DNA of 7,634 bases from an uncultured Garciella sp. (GTDB taxonomy: Bacteria; Bacillota; Clostridia; Eubacteriales; Garciellaceae): the NCBI GenBank assembly GCA_900555725.1, contig USMD01000087.1:1-7634 (forward strand), written 5' to 3'. A program made the translations under genes and the position numbers. The notes beneath the pieces were generated by a model, which saw nothing but the letters and a program-made list of their open reading frames with translations, did no database searches and was not told the origin of the DNA. Below are positions 1 through 5,802 of the stretch, piece by piece; position 1 is the first letter of the stretch; each line of letters begins with the position of its first letter.

Positions 1-28
1 CTTTCCTACTTTAATTATGATAAAAAAT

Positions 29-57
29 AATGGATGTCTTAGACTCTCATAATATAT
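29..57 (-). promoter_or_regulatory. Possible sigma-E-type sporulation promoter facing out of the window
   Basis: On the minus strand there is a -35-like ATATT (51-55, within ATATATT at 51-57), a 14-nt spacer, and a -10-like CATCCATT (29-36). The sigma-E consensus I know from Bacillus subtilis is roughly kmATATT, about 14 nt, CATACAnT, so the -10 element has one mismatch and the -35 core is intact. It lies just after the gpsA terminator and points to whatever gene follows. In spore formers spoIVA, a sigma-E target, is often found there. An AGTAGGAAAG stretch at 1-10 could be the start of a ribosome binding site for that gene. The region is very AT-rich, so a chance match is possible. Confidence 0.35.
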
Positions 58-65
58 ATATGAGA
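45..65. repeat. Short AT-rich inverted repeat
   Basis: Two 7-nt arms, TCTCATA at 45-51 and TATGAGA at 59-65, flank a 7-nt ATATATA centre. No T-tract follows on either strand, so it is not a convincing terminator. It overlaps the -35 half and spacer of the possible sigma-E-type promoter and could be an operator, or simply a feature of AT-rich intergenic DNA. Confidence 0.4.
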
Positions 66-91
66 CAATAATAGATTTATGATTTTTATTG

Positions 92-128
92 AAAAAATAA
101 AAAGTAGTCTAAATTTAGACTACTTTTT
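92..128 (-). terminator. Rho-independent terminator after gpsA
   Basis: A perfect 30-nt palindrome spans 99-128, centred between 113 and 114, with a core GTAGTCTAAA paired to TTTAGACTAC and A5/T5 flanks. On the minus strand it begins 5 nt after the gpsA stop codon. The T-run of the stem base (103-99) is followed by one A and then six more Ts (97-92), giving the expected hairpin plus U-tract. On the plus strand only five Ts follow the stem, so it may also work weakly in that direction. It closes the DUF512-der-gpsA transcription unit. Confidence 0.9.
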
Positions 129-133
129 CATGG

Positions 134-1162
134 TTACCATTGCTTATAATATTGAAGAGCTAATTCCTCCATCTCATTTGTCTTATTCCTTAGCATAAGA
201 GTATCTACTGATTCTTTAGCATCTTTATCATGATAAAGGACATCATATAATTCTGAGGTTATAGGCATTTCTACATTATATTTCTTAGATAAATGATATG
301 CTGCTGATGTAGTACCTACTCCCTCTACTACCATATTAATATCTTGTAAGATATTTTCTAGCTTTTTCCCTTTTCCTAATTGAATTCCAGCTCTTCTATT
401 TCTGCTATGCATACTAGTACAAGTGACAATCAAGTCCCCTAGACCAGATAATCCTGCAAAAGTAGAAACATGAGCTCCCATCGCATGACCTAATCTACTA
501 ATTTCTACAATTCCCCTAGTCATCAAACCTGCTTTAGAATTATCTCCATATCCCAATCCATCGCATATTCCAGTAGCCAATGCAATTACGTTTTTTAATG
601 CTCCTCCCAATTCTACTCCTATAACATCGGGATTGGTATATACTCTAAAGGTAGATGATATAAAGATATCTTGAATAAATTCTGTTATTTTTCGATTTTT
701 TCCTGCTACGACAACAGCAGTGGGAATATCCTTTGCTACCTCTTCTGCATGGCTCGGTCCTGAAAGAATAATAACCTCATTCTTGGGTATTTCTTGGTGA
801 ATAACCTTTGACATTCTAAATAATGTATTAGTTTCAATTCCCTTTGCCACATTAACTAATATTTGGGAAGAATCTACATAGGAAGATATTTTTTTACATA
901 TTTCACGAATCCCTTGGGAAGCTACTGCAAGAATAATAATATTAGATTTTATAACGCATTCTTTTAGGTCATTTGTTAGCAAAATGTTCTCTGATAATAT
1001 GCTGCCGGGTAAATACTTTTTGTTTTCCCTATTGTCTCTTAATTCCTCTATAAATTCTTGATTTCTATGCCAAAGATAAATCTGATATCCTTTCTTAGAA
1101 AGAAGTACTGCTAGAGCGGTTCCCCAACTTCCTGCACCAATTACACCTATGGTATAACTCAT
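134..1162 (-). CDS. gpsA: Glycerol-3-phosphate dehydrogenase [NAD(P)+]
   Basis: This cytosolic enzyme reduces dihydroxyacetone phosphate to sn-glycerol 3-phosphate with NAD(P)H, supplying the backbone for membrane phospholipids. The 342-aa length is normal for the family. Visible features are the N-terminal Rossmann fold with GAGSWG (residues 9-14), the NVAKG segment with Lys107, the SGPSHAEEV motif (134-142), the conserved catalytic Lys190 in GGALKN, and the C-terminal helical domain with SGLGDLIVTCTS (239-250) and SRNRR (253-257). The ATG start has an AGGGGG ribosome binding site 9 nt upstream. The gene follows der after 29 nt and is followed 5 nt later by a strong terminator, so it is the last gene of the DUF512-der-gpsA unit. 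Nothing suggests damage. The neighbouring acyltransferase gene plsY, whose product uses this enzyme's product, is not present here. Confidence 0.97.
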   Translation of the reverse strand: MSYTIGVIGAGSWGTALAVLLSKKGYQIYLWHRNQEFIEELRDNRENKKYLPGSILSENILLTNDLKECVIKSNIIILAVASQGIREICKKISSYVDSSQILVNVAKGIETNTLFRMSKVIHQEIPKNEVIILSGPSHAEEVAKDIPTAVVVAGKNRKITEFIQDIFISSTFRVYTNPDVIGVELGGALKNVIALATGICDGLGYGDNSKAGLMTRGIVEISRLGHAMGAHVSTFAGLSGLGDLIVTCTSMHSRNRRAGIQLGKGKKLENILQDINMVVEGVGTTSAAYHLSKKYNVEMPITSELYDVLYHDKDAKESVDTLMLRNKTNEMEELALQYYKQW

Positions 1163-1191
1163 AATTTACAACCCCCTGTTTTGTAATTTAA

Positions 1192-2511
1192 CTATTTATC
1201 ATTTCTCTCCCTTATAATAAAGCGAATAGGCGTACCTTCAAATCCAAAGGATTTTCTTATTTGATTTTCTATATAACGCTGATAGGAAAAATGCATCAGT
1301 TTTATATCATTTACAAATAGAATAAAGGTAGGCGGTTTTACACTGGCTTGGGTTGCATACAAAATATTTAATTTCCTACCTTTGTCTGCAGGTGGTTGAT
1401 TTAGTAATACGGCTTCTCCAATTACCTCATTTAGCATTCCCGTGGAAATTCTCATAGAATGTTGATTAGATACATAACTTACCAATTCCATAATTCTATG
1501 CACTCTCTGCCCTGTTTTAGCAGAAATAAATAGTATAGGTGCGTAACTCATAAAAGATAAACTCTCTCTAATCTCTTTTCTAAATTTATCCATGGTTTTA
1601 GTATTTTTTTCAATAATATCCCACTTATTTACTATAATAATAGAAGCTTTTCCTTCTTCATGGGCATAGCCAGCAATTTTAGTATCTTGTTCTGTTACGC
1701 CCTCCTGTGCATCAATCATAAATAAGCAAACATCCGATCTCTCAATTCCTGTAAAAGAGCGTATCACACTATACTTTTCTACATTTTCTGTAATTCTACT
1801 TTTTTTCCTTATCCCTGCTGTATCAATTAATATGTAATTTTCTCCTTTATATTGAAAGGGAGTATCTATAGCATCTCTGGTTGTTCCTGGTATATTGCTA
1901 ACGATAACTCTTTCTTCTCCTAATAATTTATTAATTAAAGTGGACTTTCCAGCATTGGGCTTTCCTATGACTGCAATTCTTAATCGTTCTTCTTCTTCCT
2001 GACCTTTTTTGTCCTTAGAAAATAGATCTACTACTCGATCCAAAAGATCTCCTAACCCTAATCCCTGTTGTGCAGAAATAGAAATAGGATCCCCTAATCC
2101 AAGATTATAAAATTCAAATATATTATTTTCTAACTCTTTGGTTTCAATCTTATTAACTGCTAACAACATAGGACGATTGGATTTTCTTAACATATTAGCT
2201 ACTTCATAGTCTGCGGCAGTAATTCCTTCCCTACCATCTAGCATAAAAATAATAACATCAGCTGTTTCAATGGCTAATTCAGCCTGTGCCCTCATTTGTT
2301 GTAATATAATGTCCTTAGAAAAAGGCTCAATCCCCCCAGTGTCTATAAGAGTAAAAGCATTCCCTACCCATTCAGCTTCTGCATAGATACGATCTCTAGT
2401 AACCCCAGGGGTATCTTCCACAATAGAAATTCTCTTCCCTGCAACTTTATTAAAAAAAGTAGATTTTCCTACATTTGGTCGTCCAACAACTGCGACAATT
2501 GGTTTAGCCAC
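1192..2511 (-). CDS. der: Ribosome biogenesis GTPase Der (EngA)
   Basis: Der is an essential GTPase with two tandem G domains that assists assembly of the 50S ribosomal subunit. At 439 aa it has the normal length. The first G domain shows GRPNVGKS (10-17), DTPGVTRD (33-40), DTGG (57-60) and NKIE (120-123). The second shows GKPNAGKS (183-190), PGTTRD (208-213), DTAG (230-233) and NKWD (295-298). A KH-like C-terminal domain follows, ending in the FEGTPIRF segment typical of the family. The first G4 motif is NKIE rather than NKxD. The start codon is GTG (2509-2511), chosen because AGGAGG lies 8 nt upstream and the protein then begins just before the first beta strand, as in homologues. The DUF512 stop codon overlaps this ribosome binding site, and the 12-nt gap suggests translational coupling. 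Confidence 0.97.
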   Translation of the reverse strand: MAKPIVAVVGRPNVGKSTFFNKVAGKRISIVEDTPGVTRDRIYAEAEWVGNAFTLIDTGGIEPFSKDIILQQMRAQAELAIETADVIIFMLDGREGITAADYEVANMLRKSNRPMLLAVNKIETKELENNIFEFYNLGLGDPISISAQQGLGLGDLLDRVVDLFSKDKKGQEEEERLRIAVIGKPNAGKSTLINKLLGEERVIVSNIPGTTRDAIDTPFQYKGENYILIDTAGIRKKSRITENVEKYSVIRSFTGIERSDVCLFMIDAQEGVTEQDTKIAGYAHEEGKASIIIVNKWDIIEKNTKTMDKFRKEIRESLSFMSYAPILFISAKTGQRVHRIMELVSYVSNQHSMRISTGMLNEVIGEAVLLNQPPADKGRKLNILYATQASVKPPTFILFVNDIKLMHFSYQRYIENQIRKSFGFEGTPIRFIIRERNDK

Positions 2512-2519
2512 ACAAAGTA

Positions 2520-2525
2520 CCTCCT
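2520..2525 (-). promoter_or_regulatory. Ribosome binding site for der (GTG start)
   Basis: On the minus strand AGGAGG lies 8 nt before the GTG start of der. Its first bases overlap the TAG stop codon of the upstream DUF512 gene (2524-2526). This supports the GTG start and a terminating ribosome handing over to der. Confidence 0.8.
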
Positions 2526-3837
2526 AATTTTCAATTGTAAAAATTTTTTTGATAAGTTCTTTTGCATCCACCTCTACTGGATAAACTGGAACAGATAATC
2601 TATCTGCAACATTCCCAATAGTCAAATCGTCCAAAAATATAATATCTTCTGCTTTTAACATGGATTTAGGTATCAAAATAAAATTTCCTAAATCTTTTCC
2701 TTTTAATTGCTTTACTATATCTTGTCCAGTGATTAAACCACTTACAGTAATTTTTTCCCCGAAAAATTCATTTTTAATCTCATATACATGGATATTTAGT
2801 TGGCTCCATTTTTCCATTAGTTGCTCCATTAATTTTTTTATAAAAGGATAGGCCAATTTACCAGTGATAATAGAAAATTCTTTATGGTTAGGTTCTCCAT
2901 AATTATCATTCATACCATCTTTAAATTGATTATAAAATAGAGGGATCATTCCTACTCCATTTTCCAATTGTCCAAAACCTTCATAATAATCTGCATTTGG
3001 AAAATTTGCTTCCGCTTTTATTATAAATTCATCTCCTGGAAAAACAAAACGAGTATTATATTTTTCTAGCATTTTATTTTGAAACTCTTCTATTTGGCCT
3101 AAGATAATTTTAGCTTCTCTTTTGGCAAATTCTCTCATAGGGTATAAGTTTTGTCTGTATTTTGTAATTCCTACTGGTACAATAGTAACAGATTTCACCC
3201 AAGGATAAAATTTGGCAAGATCCCTTAAGGTCTTGTCCAATTCATCTCCATCATTTATACTAGGACATAAAACAATTTGTGCATTCATAGTAAGCTCGGC
3301 CTCAGCAAAATGAGAAATCAATTTCATGATTTTTCCAGCATTTTTATTATTAAGCATCTTACGTCTTAAGTCGGGATTGGTGGTATGCACAGAAATATTA
3401 ATAGGTGAAATCCTATATTGAATAATTCTTTTAATTTCTTCTTCCTTCATATTCGTCAAGGTTACATAATTTCCTTGCAAAAAGGATAACCTAGTGTCAT
3501 CATCTTTAAAATAAAGAGTATCTCGCAAACCCTTAGGCAATTGATCAATAAAACAAAATATGCATTTATTTTGGCAATTCTTTGCCTGACCTATAATTCC
3601 ATTTTCAAATATTAGTCCTAAATCTTCATCATAATCCTTTTCAATTTCTACTTCCCAAATCTCATGATTACTTTTTTCTATTTGTAATAGCAATTGCTCC
3701 TCTGTAATAAGATATTTATATTCCACGATATCATGTATGGGAGAATCATTGACACTTATAAGAAAATCTCCTGCTTCTATCCCTACTTCCTCTGCGATAC
3801 TATCTTTTGTTACTTCTTTGATAAATATCCTATTCAT
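2524..3837 (-). CDS. DUF512 family protein with PDZ and radical-SAM-like domains
   Basis: The protein is 437 aa. An N-terminal PDZ-like segment (about residues 5-65, with SIAEEVGIEAGDFLISVN) is followed by a cysteine motif C88-x3-C92-x2-C95, the classic spacing for a radical SAM [4Fe-4S] cluster. After that come ISVHTTNP (148-155), a lone Cys191 in VLCPSINDG, FPGDEF and the C-terminal DUF512 region. The family (COG1625) is widespread in Clostridia and lies next to der; its substrate is unknown to me. The PDZ domain suggests binding of a protein C-terminus, and the Fe-S motif suggests radical chemistry or an Fe-S role; both are inferred. The ATG start has GGAGG 6 nt upstream. It is the first gene after the promoter at 3872-3900 and heads the unit with der and gpsA. 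No signal peptide or membrane segment is seen, so it is probably cytosolic. Confidence 0.92.
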   Translation of the reverse strand: MNRIFIKEVTKDSIAEEVGIEAGDFLISVNDSPIHDIVEYKYLITEEQLLLQIEKSNHEIWEVEIEKDYDEDLGLIFENGIIGQAKNCQNKCIFCFIDQLPKGLRDTLYFKDDDTRLSFLQGNYVTLTNMKEEEIKRIIQYRISPINISVHTTNPDLRRKMLNNKNAGKIMKLISHFAEAELTMNAQIVLCPSINDGDELDKTLRDLAKFYPWVKSVTIVPVGITKYRQNLYPMREFAKREAKIILGQIEEFQNKMLEKYNTRFVFPGDEFIIKAEANFPNADYYEGFGQLENGVGMIPLFYNQFKDGMNDNYGEPNHKEFSIITGKLAYPFIKKLMEQLMEKWSQLNIHVYEIKNEFFGEKITVSGLITGQDIVKQLKGKDLGNFILIPKSMLKAEDIIFLDDLTIGNVADRLSVPVYPVEVDAKELIKKIFTIEN

Positions 3838-3871
3838 ATTTTGCCTCCAAAAACTTATTCAATTCCATGTT

Positions 3872-3900
3872 ATGATATCATTATCAGCAATTAGCGTCAA
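3872..3900 (-). promoter_or_regulatory. Sigma-A-type promoter for DUF512-der-gpsA
   Basis: The minus strand carries TTGACG (3895-3900), a 17-nt spacer and TATCAT (3872-3877), close to the vegetative TTGACA-N17-TATAAT consensus. The predicted transcription start is near 3865, leaving a leader of about 28 nt that includes the GGAGG site of the DUF512 gene. A 10-nt perfect palindrome, ATGATATCAT (3872-3881), overlaps the -10 element. The promoter lies in the 77-nt gap after the DUF3189 gene, so der and gpsA need not depend on transcription from the sporulation-like genes upstream. I see no terminator in this gap, so read-through from upstream is also possible. Confidence 0.75.
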
Positions 3901-3914
3901 GAATAAGAATTTTA

Positions 3915-4379
3915 TCATCTTTTGATATTATGATTCTTTACAGTGTTTACTAATCTTACAAATTCAAAATATCTTCTCTGAACTCCTTCCATAATGAAAG
4001 GTCTTCCTATCGTGACTAAACCTAATCTTCTTGACAAAAAACCCCCTAGCTTTATCAATCTATCAGCTATGGGGAGAGCATCAATAAAAATTGTATGATC
4101 AAATATAAATTGGTTATCTTCATTTGTTAATAAAAGTATTAGAGATAAAATATCATCTTTATAAATACCCCAGCCCATACAATAAACTTCATTGCCCCAA
4201 GAATCAATCCCCATATACAAAGGTAAACCAATTTTATCATTAGGTGTAATATCGAAATAGGGAATGGTTAAAATCTCTTCAGGAGTTGGAATCCTATCAA
4301 TTGGTAACATTCCTACATGTATAGAAGCTGCAATAACAGAAGAATGAGCTCCACCATAACAATAATAAACGATTTTCAA
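3915..4379 (-). CDS. DUF3189 family protein
   Basis: This 154-aa protein matches the DUF3189 family, which is found in spore-forming Firmicutes and has no known function to my knowledge. The N-terminal strand is followed by CYGGAHSS (residues 7-14), the family hallmark, then PTPEEI (31-36), a PYFD segment (40-43), and EVYCMGWG (64-71) with a second cysteine (Cys67). No signal peptide is seen; the protein looks soluble. The start codon is TTG (4377-4379). It is supported by AGGAGG 10 nt upstream and by the protein then beginning exactly at the MKIVYYCYGG motif. The gene follows the small unrecognised gene after 22 nt and is the last member of the upstream group. The cysteine followed by glycines and serines recalls a nucleotide- or anion-binding loop, but this is only a visual impression. 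Confidence 0.88.
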   Translation of the reverse strand: MKIVYYCYGGAHSSVIAASIHVGMLPIDRIPTPEEILTIPYFDITPNDKIGLPLYMGIDSWGNEVYCMGWGIYKDDILSLILLLTNEDNQFIFDHTIFIDALPIADRLIKLGGFLSRRLGLVTIGRPFIMEGVQRRYFEFVRLVNTVKNHNIKR

Positions 4380-4389
4380 AAAGTTCTTT

Positions 4390-4395
4390 CCTCCT
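4390..4395 (-). promoter_or_regulatory. Ribosome binding site deciding a TTG start
   Basis: On the minus strand AGGAGG lies 10 nt before the TTG start of the DUF3189 gene. There is no in-frame ATG nearby that would keep the conserved N-terminus, so this site is the main support for the rare start codon. Confidence 0.75.
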
Positions 4396-4401
4396 ATGTT
4401 T

Positions 4402-4647
4402 CTATTTATTATAATGAATAAAATCTACTTCTGTCTCCTCTAAAATATCATTTAATAGATTCTTTAGGATCTTTTTTAGATATCTTTTATCCTTTTTATT
4501 ATATATTGCAAATATTTTATTATCTTCATCTTCTTTTGAATATACTATATAGTATTGATTCGTGAAAATCCTTTTTAATATAAAAGAATCAAGACTAATT
4601 TCCTTACGGGAAATTTTCCTACCTTCTAAAAAATAGATTCTTTTCAT
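4402..4647 (-). CDS. Unrecognised small lysine-rich protein
   Basis: This 81-aa product is not a family I recognise. It is rich in lysine (13 of 81), isoleucine and aromatic residues, has no signal peptide or membrane segment, and carries a basic cluster KKDKRYLKKILK (51-62) followed by an acidic stretch near EETEVDF. I chose the ATG at 4645-4647. It sits 2 nt after the stop codon of the small YIEGIA-partner gene and gives a start typical of a coupled gene, although the ribosome binding site is weak (GAAG about 9 nt upstream). A start at 4674 would add nine residues and overlap the previous gene by 25 nt without a better site. Its tight placement between two genes of the module argues that it is real and co-expressed. 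Confidence 0.65.
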   Translation of the reverse strand: MKRIYFLEGRKISRKEISLDSFILKRIFTNQYYIVYSKEDEDNKIFAIYNKKDKRYLKKILKNLLNDILEETEVDFIHYNK

Positions 4648-4649
4648 CT

Positions 4650-4844
4650 TTAATGCTTCACTATGATGTAACATCCATTATGTAAATCATGAATCATTCC
4701 CAAAGTGACCTTTGCAATATATAAAGATACCCTTTCTCTTTCCTCTTCATCCTTTGCATAAAATACAGGAGCACCTCCTGAAGAAACTTTTTCTGGATCA
4801 GTTGTAACAATTGCAATGATAAATTCCTTTATACCAATATCCAT
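4650..4844 (-). CDS. Small partner of YIEGIA ('capping complex subunit for YIEGIA' family)
   Basis: This 64-aa protein resembles the short family usually encoded directly after YIEGIA proteins and named 'capping complex subunit for YIEGIA' in current annotation, as I recall it. Visible features are a hydrophobic strand IIAIVTT (9-15), a glycine-rich GGAPVFYA motif (23-30), a charged helix DEEERERV, and a C-terminal HDLHNGCYIIVKH (52-64). No membrane segment is seen, so it is probably a soluble partner of the membrane protein encoded upstream. The ATG start has AAAGGAGG 9 nt upstream; the upstream gene's TAA stop overlaps that region, with a 15-nt gap. Another ATG lies closer to the ribosome binding site but in a different frame. 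The molecular role is unknown to me. Confidence 0.85.
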   Translation of the reverse strand: MDIGIKEFIIAIVTTDPEKVSSGGAPVFYAKDEEERERVSLYIAKVTLGMIHDLHNGCYIIVKH

Positions 4845-4859
4845 ACCATAAATCCTCCT

Positions 4860-5789
4860 TTAATCTGCAGCTTTTCTCCCTGCATGGGATTCTAAAGGTT
4901 TTCTTTGAGAACTTTCTAATACAGGAACTCTTTTCACTACTTCTATAAAATATTTCATATCTGGCTCCATAGCTACAATAAATAATCCCACACTACCATC
5001 TTCGGAACTTCGCCTTGCCAAAGGGGTAAAGTCTGGTTCATCTACATCCTTTCTAATACCTAATTGGGTTGCTGCATTATGTTGAATTGCTTGACGTAAC
5101 CCTATATTTGCTAAGGTTGCCATTGCATTATCATCTTTTGGTTTAATCAGTATAGCCATTCCTTTTTCCAATAATATTTTTTTCGAATCTTCAAATCCCA
5201 CATTCATAATAGCAATATTTTCTACACATAGTAGGGGCCCTTTAAAATAAATTTTAGCAGGTACTACATCTGCAATATCTTCTATGACTTTGCCTCTGGT
5301 AAACCTAGCTAATATAACAATACAAATTATTCCAGATACAATTCCTACAATCCACTGGATAAAAAATGCCGCTTGATCCTCTATAAAAAATAAATATAAT
5401 TGAATGGATAGACTTGAAATAATGGCCGTTAACATCGCAATATAGTTTCTAGATTCAAAAGCTTTAGCGATATCTTCAATATAGGCTTTTCCCCTAGGAA
5501 CCAACTCAGTATCTTCCAAATTGGCTAAACTTTCTCTTTCCATATTCCTTACTTCTCTAAATTGGGTTGCAGCTATAGATAAAAATGTAATAGCTTGAAA
5601 GTCTTTCTCTATGATGGCTGGAACAGCCACTGCTCCCAATGCTGCAGCGATAATCCCAAAGGTAAAATGGGAAATATAACCTTTGGGATAACTAGGATAT
5701 TGTCTATAATCCACTTTTAACAGATTAATTCTGGCTATGGTTCCCATTAAAATTGAAATTATGATCATTGGTAAATATTGATTCATCAT
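4860..5789 (-). CDS. YIEGIA family membrane protein
   Basis: This 309-aa integral membrane protein belongs to the YIEGIA family, named after a conserved motif that reads YIEDIA here (residues 103-108, in KAYIEDIAKAFESRNY). Hydrophobic segments lie at about 6-20, 44-60, 116-135 and 142-161, followed by a soluble C-terminal half (from about 163) with alternating strands and helices and an ARRSSEDGSVGLFIVAMEP stretch. I believe the family includes B. subtilis YphB (SeaA), a sporulation gene near der and gpsA, which fits this setting; that recollection should be checked. Two adjacent ATG codons (5787-5789 and 5784-5786) are possible starts; an AGAGG site lies 3 or 6 nt upstream, so the second may be used. 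The gene follows the SpoIIP-family gene after 13 nt and precedes its small partner by 15 nt. Confidence 0.9.
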   Translation of the reverse strand: MMNQYLPMIIISILMGTIARINLLKVDYRQYPSYPKGYISHFTFGIIAAALGAVAVPAIIEKDFQAITFLSIAATQFREVRNMERESLANLEDTELVPRGKAYIEDIAKAFESRNYIAMLTAIISSLSIQLYLFFIEDQAAFFIQWIVGIVSGIICIVILARFTRGKVIEDIADVVPAKIYFKGPLLCVENIAIMNVGFEDSKKILLEKGMAILIKPKDDNAMATLANIGLRQAIQHNAATQLGIRKDVDEPDFTPLARRSSEDGSVGLFIVAMEPDMKYFIEVVKRVPVLESSQRKPLESHAGRKAAD

Positions 5790-5802
5790 AATCCTCTTTC
5801 TA

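Noticed and set aside
45..65. Second terminator upstream of the left edge
   Set aside because: The hairpin is weak and AT-only at its centre, and no T-tract follows on either strand.
2660..2851. Plus-strand open frame of 63 codons
   Set aside because: It lies entirely inside the well-supported DUF512 gene on the other strand, has no good ribosome binding site, and its product resembles no family I know.
3838..3914. Terminator or riboswitch in the gap before the DUF512 gene
   Set aside because: The gap is only 77 nt and contains no stable GC-rich hairpin with a T-tract; it is explained by a promoter and a short leader.
3694..3925. Two overlapping plus-strand open frames across the DUF512 start and the promoter gap
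   Set aside because: They overlap each other, the real gene and the minus-strand promoter, and encode phenylalanine/isoleucine/cysteine-rich nonsense typical of antisense AT-rich frames.
4402..4674. Longer version of the unrecognised small gene starting at 4674
   Set aside because: It would overlap the YIEGIA-partner gene by 25 nt and has no ribosome binding site; the ATG at 4647 fits coupling to the preceding stop codon.
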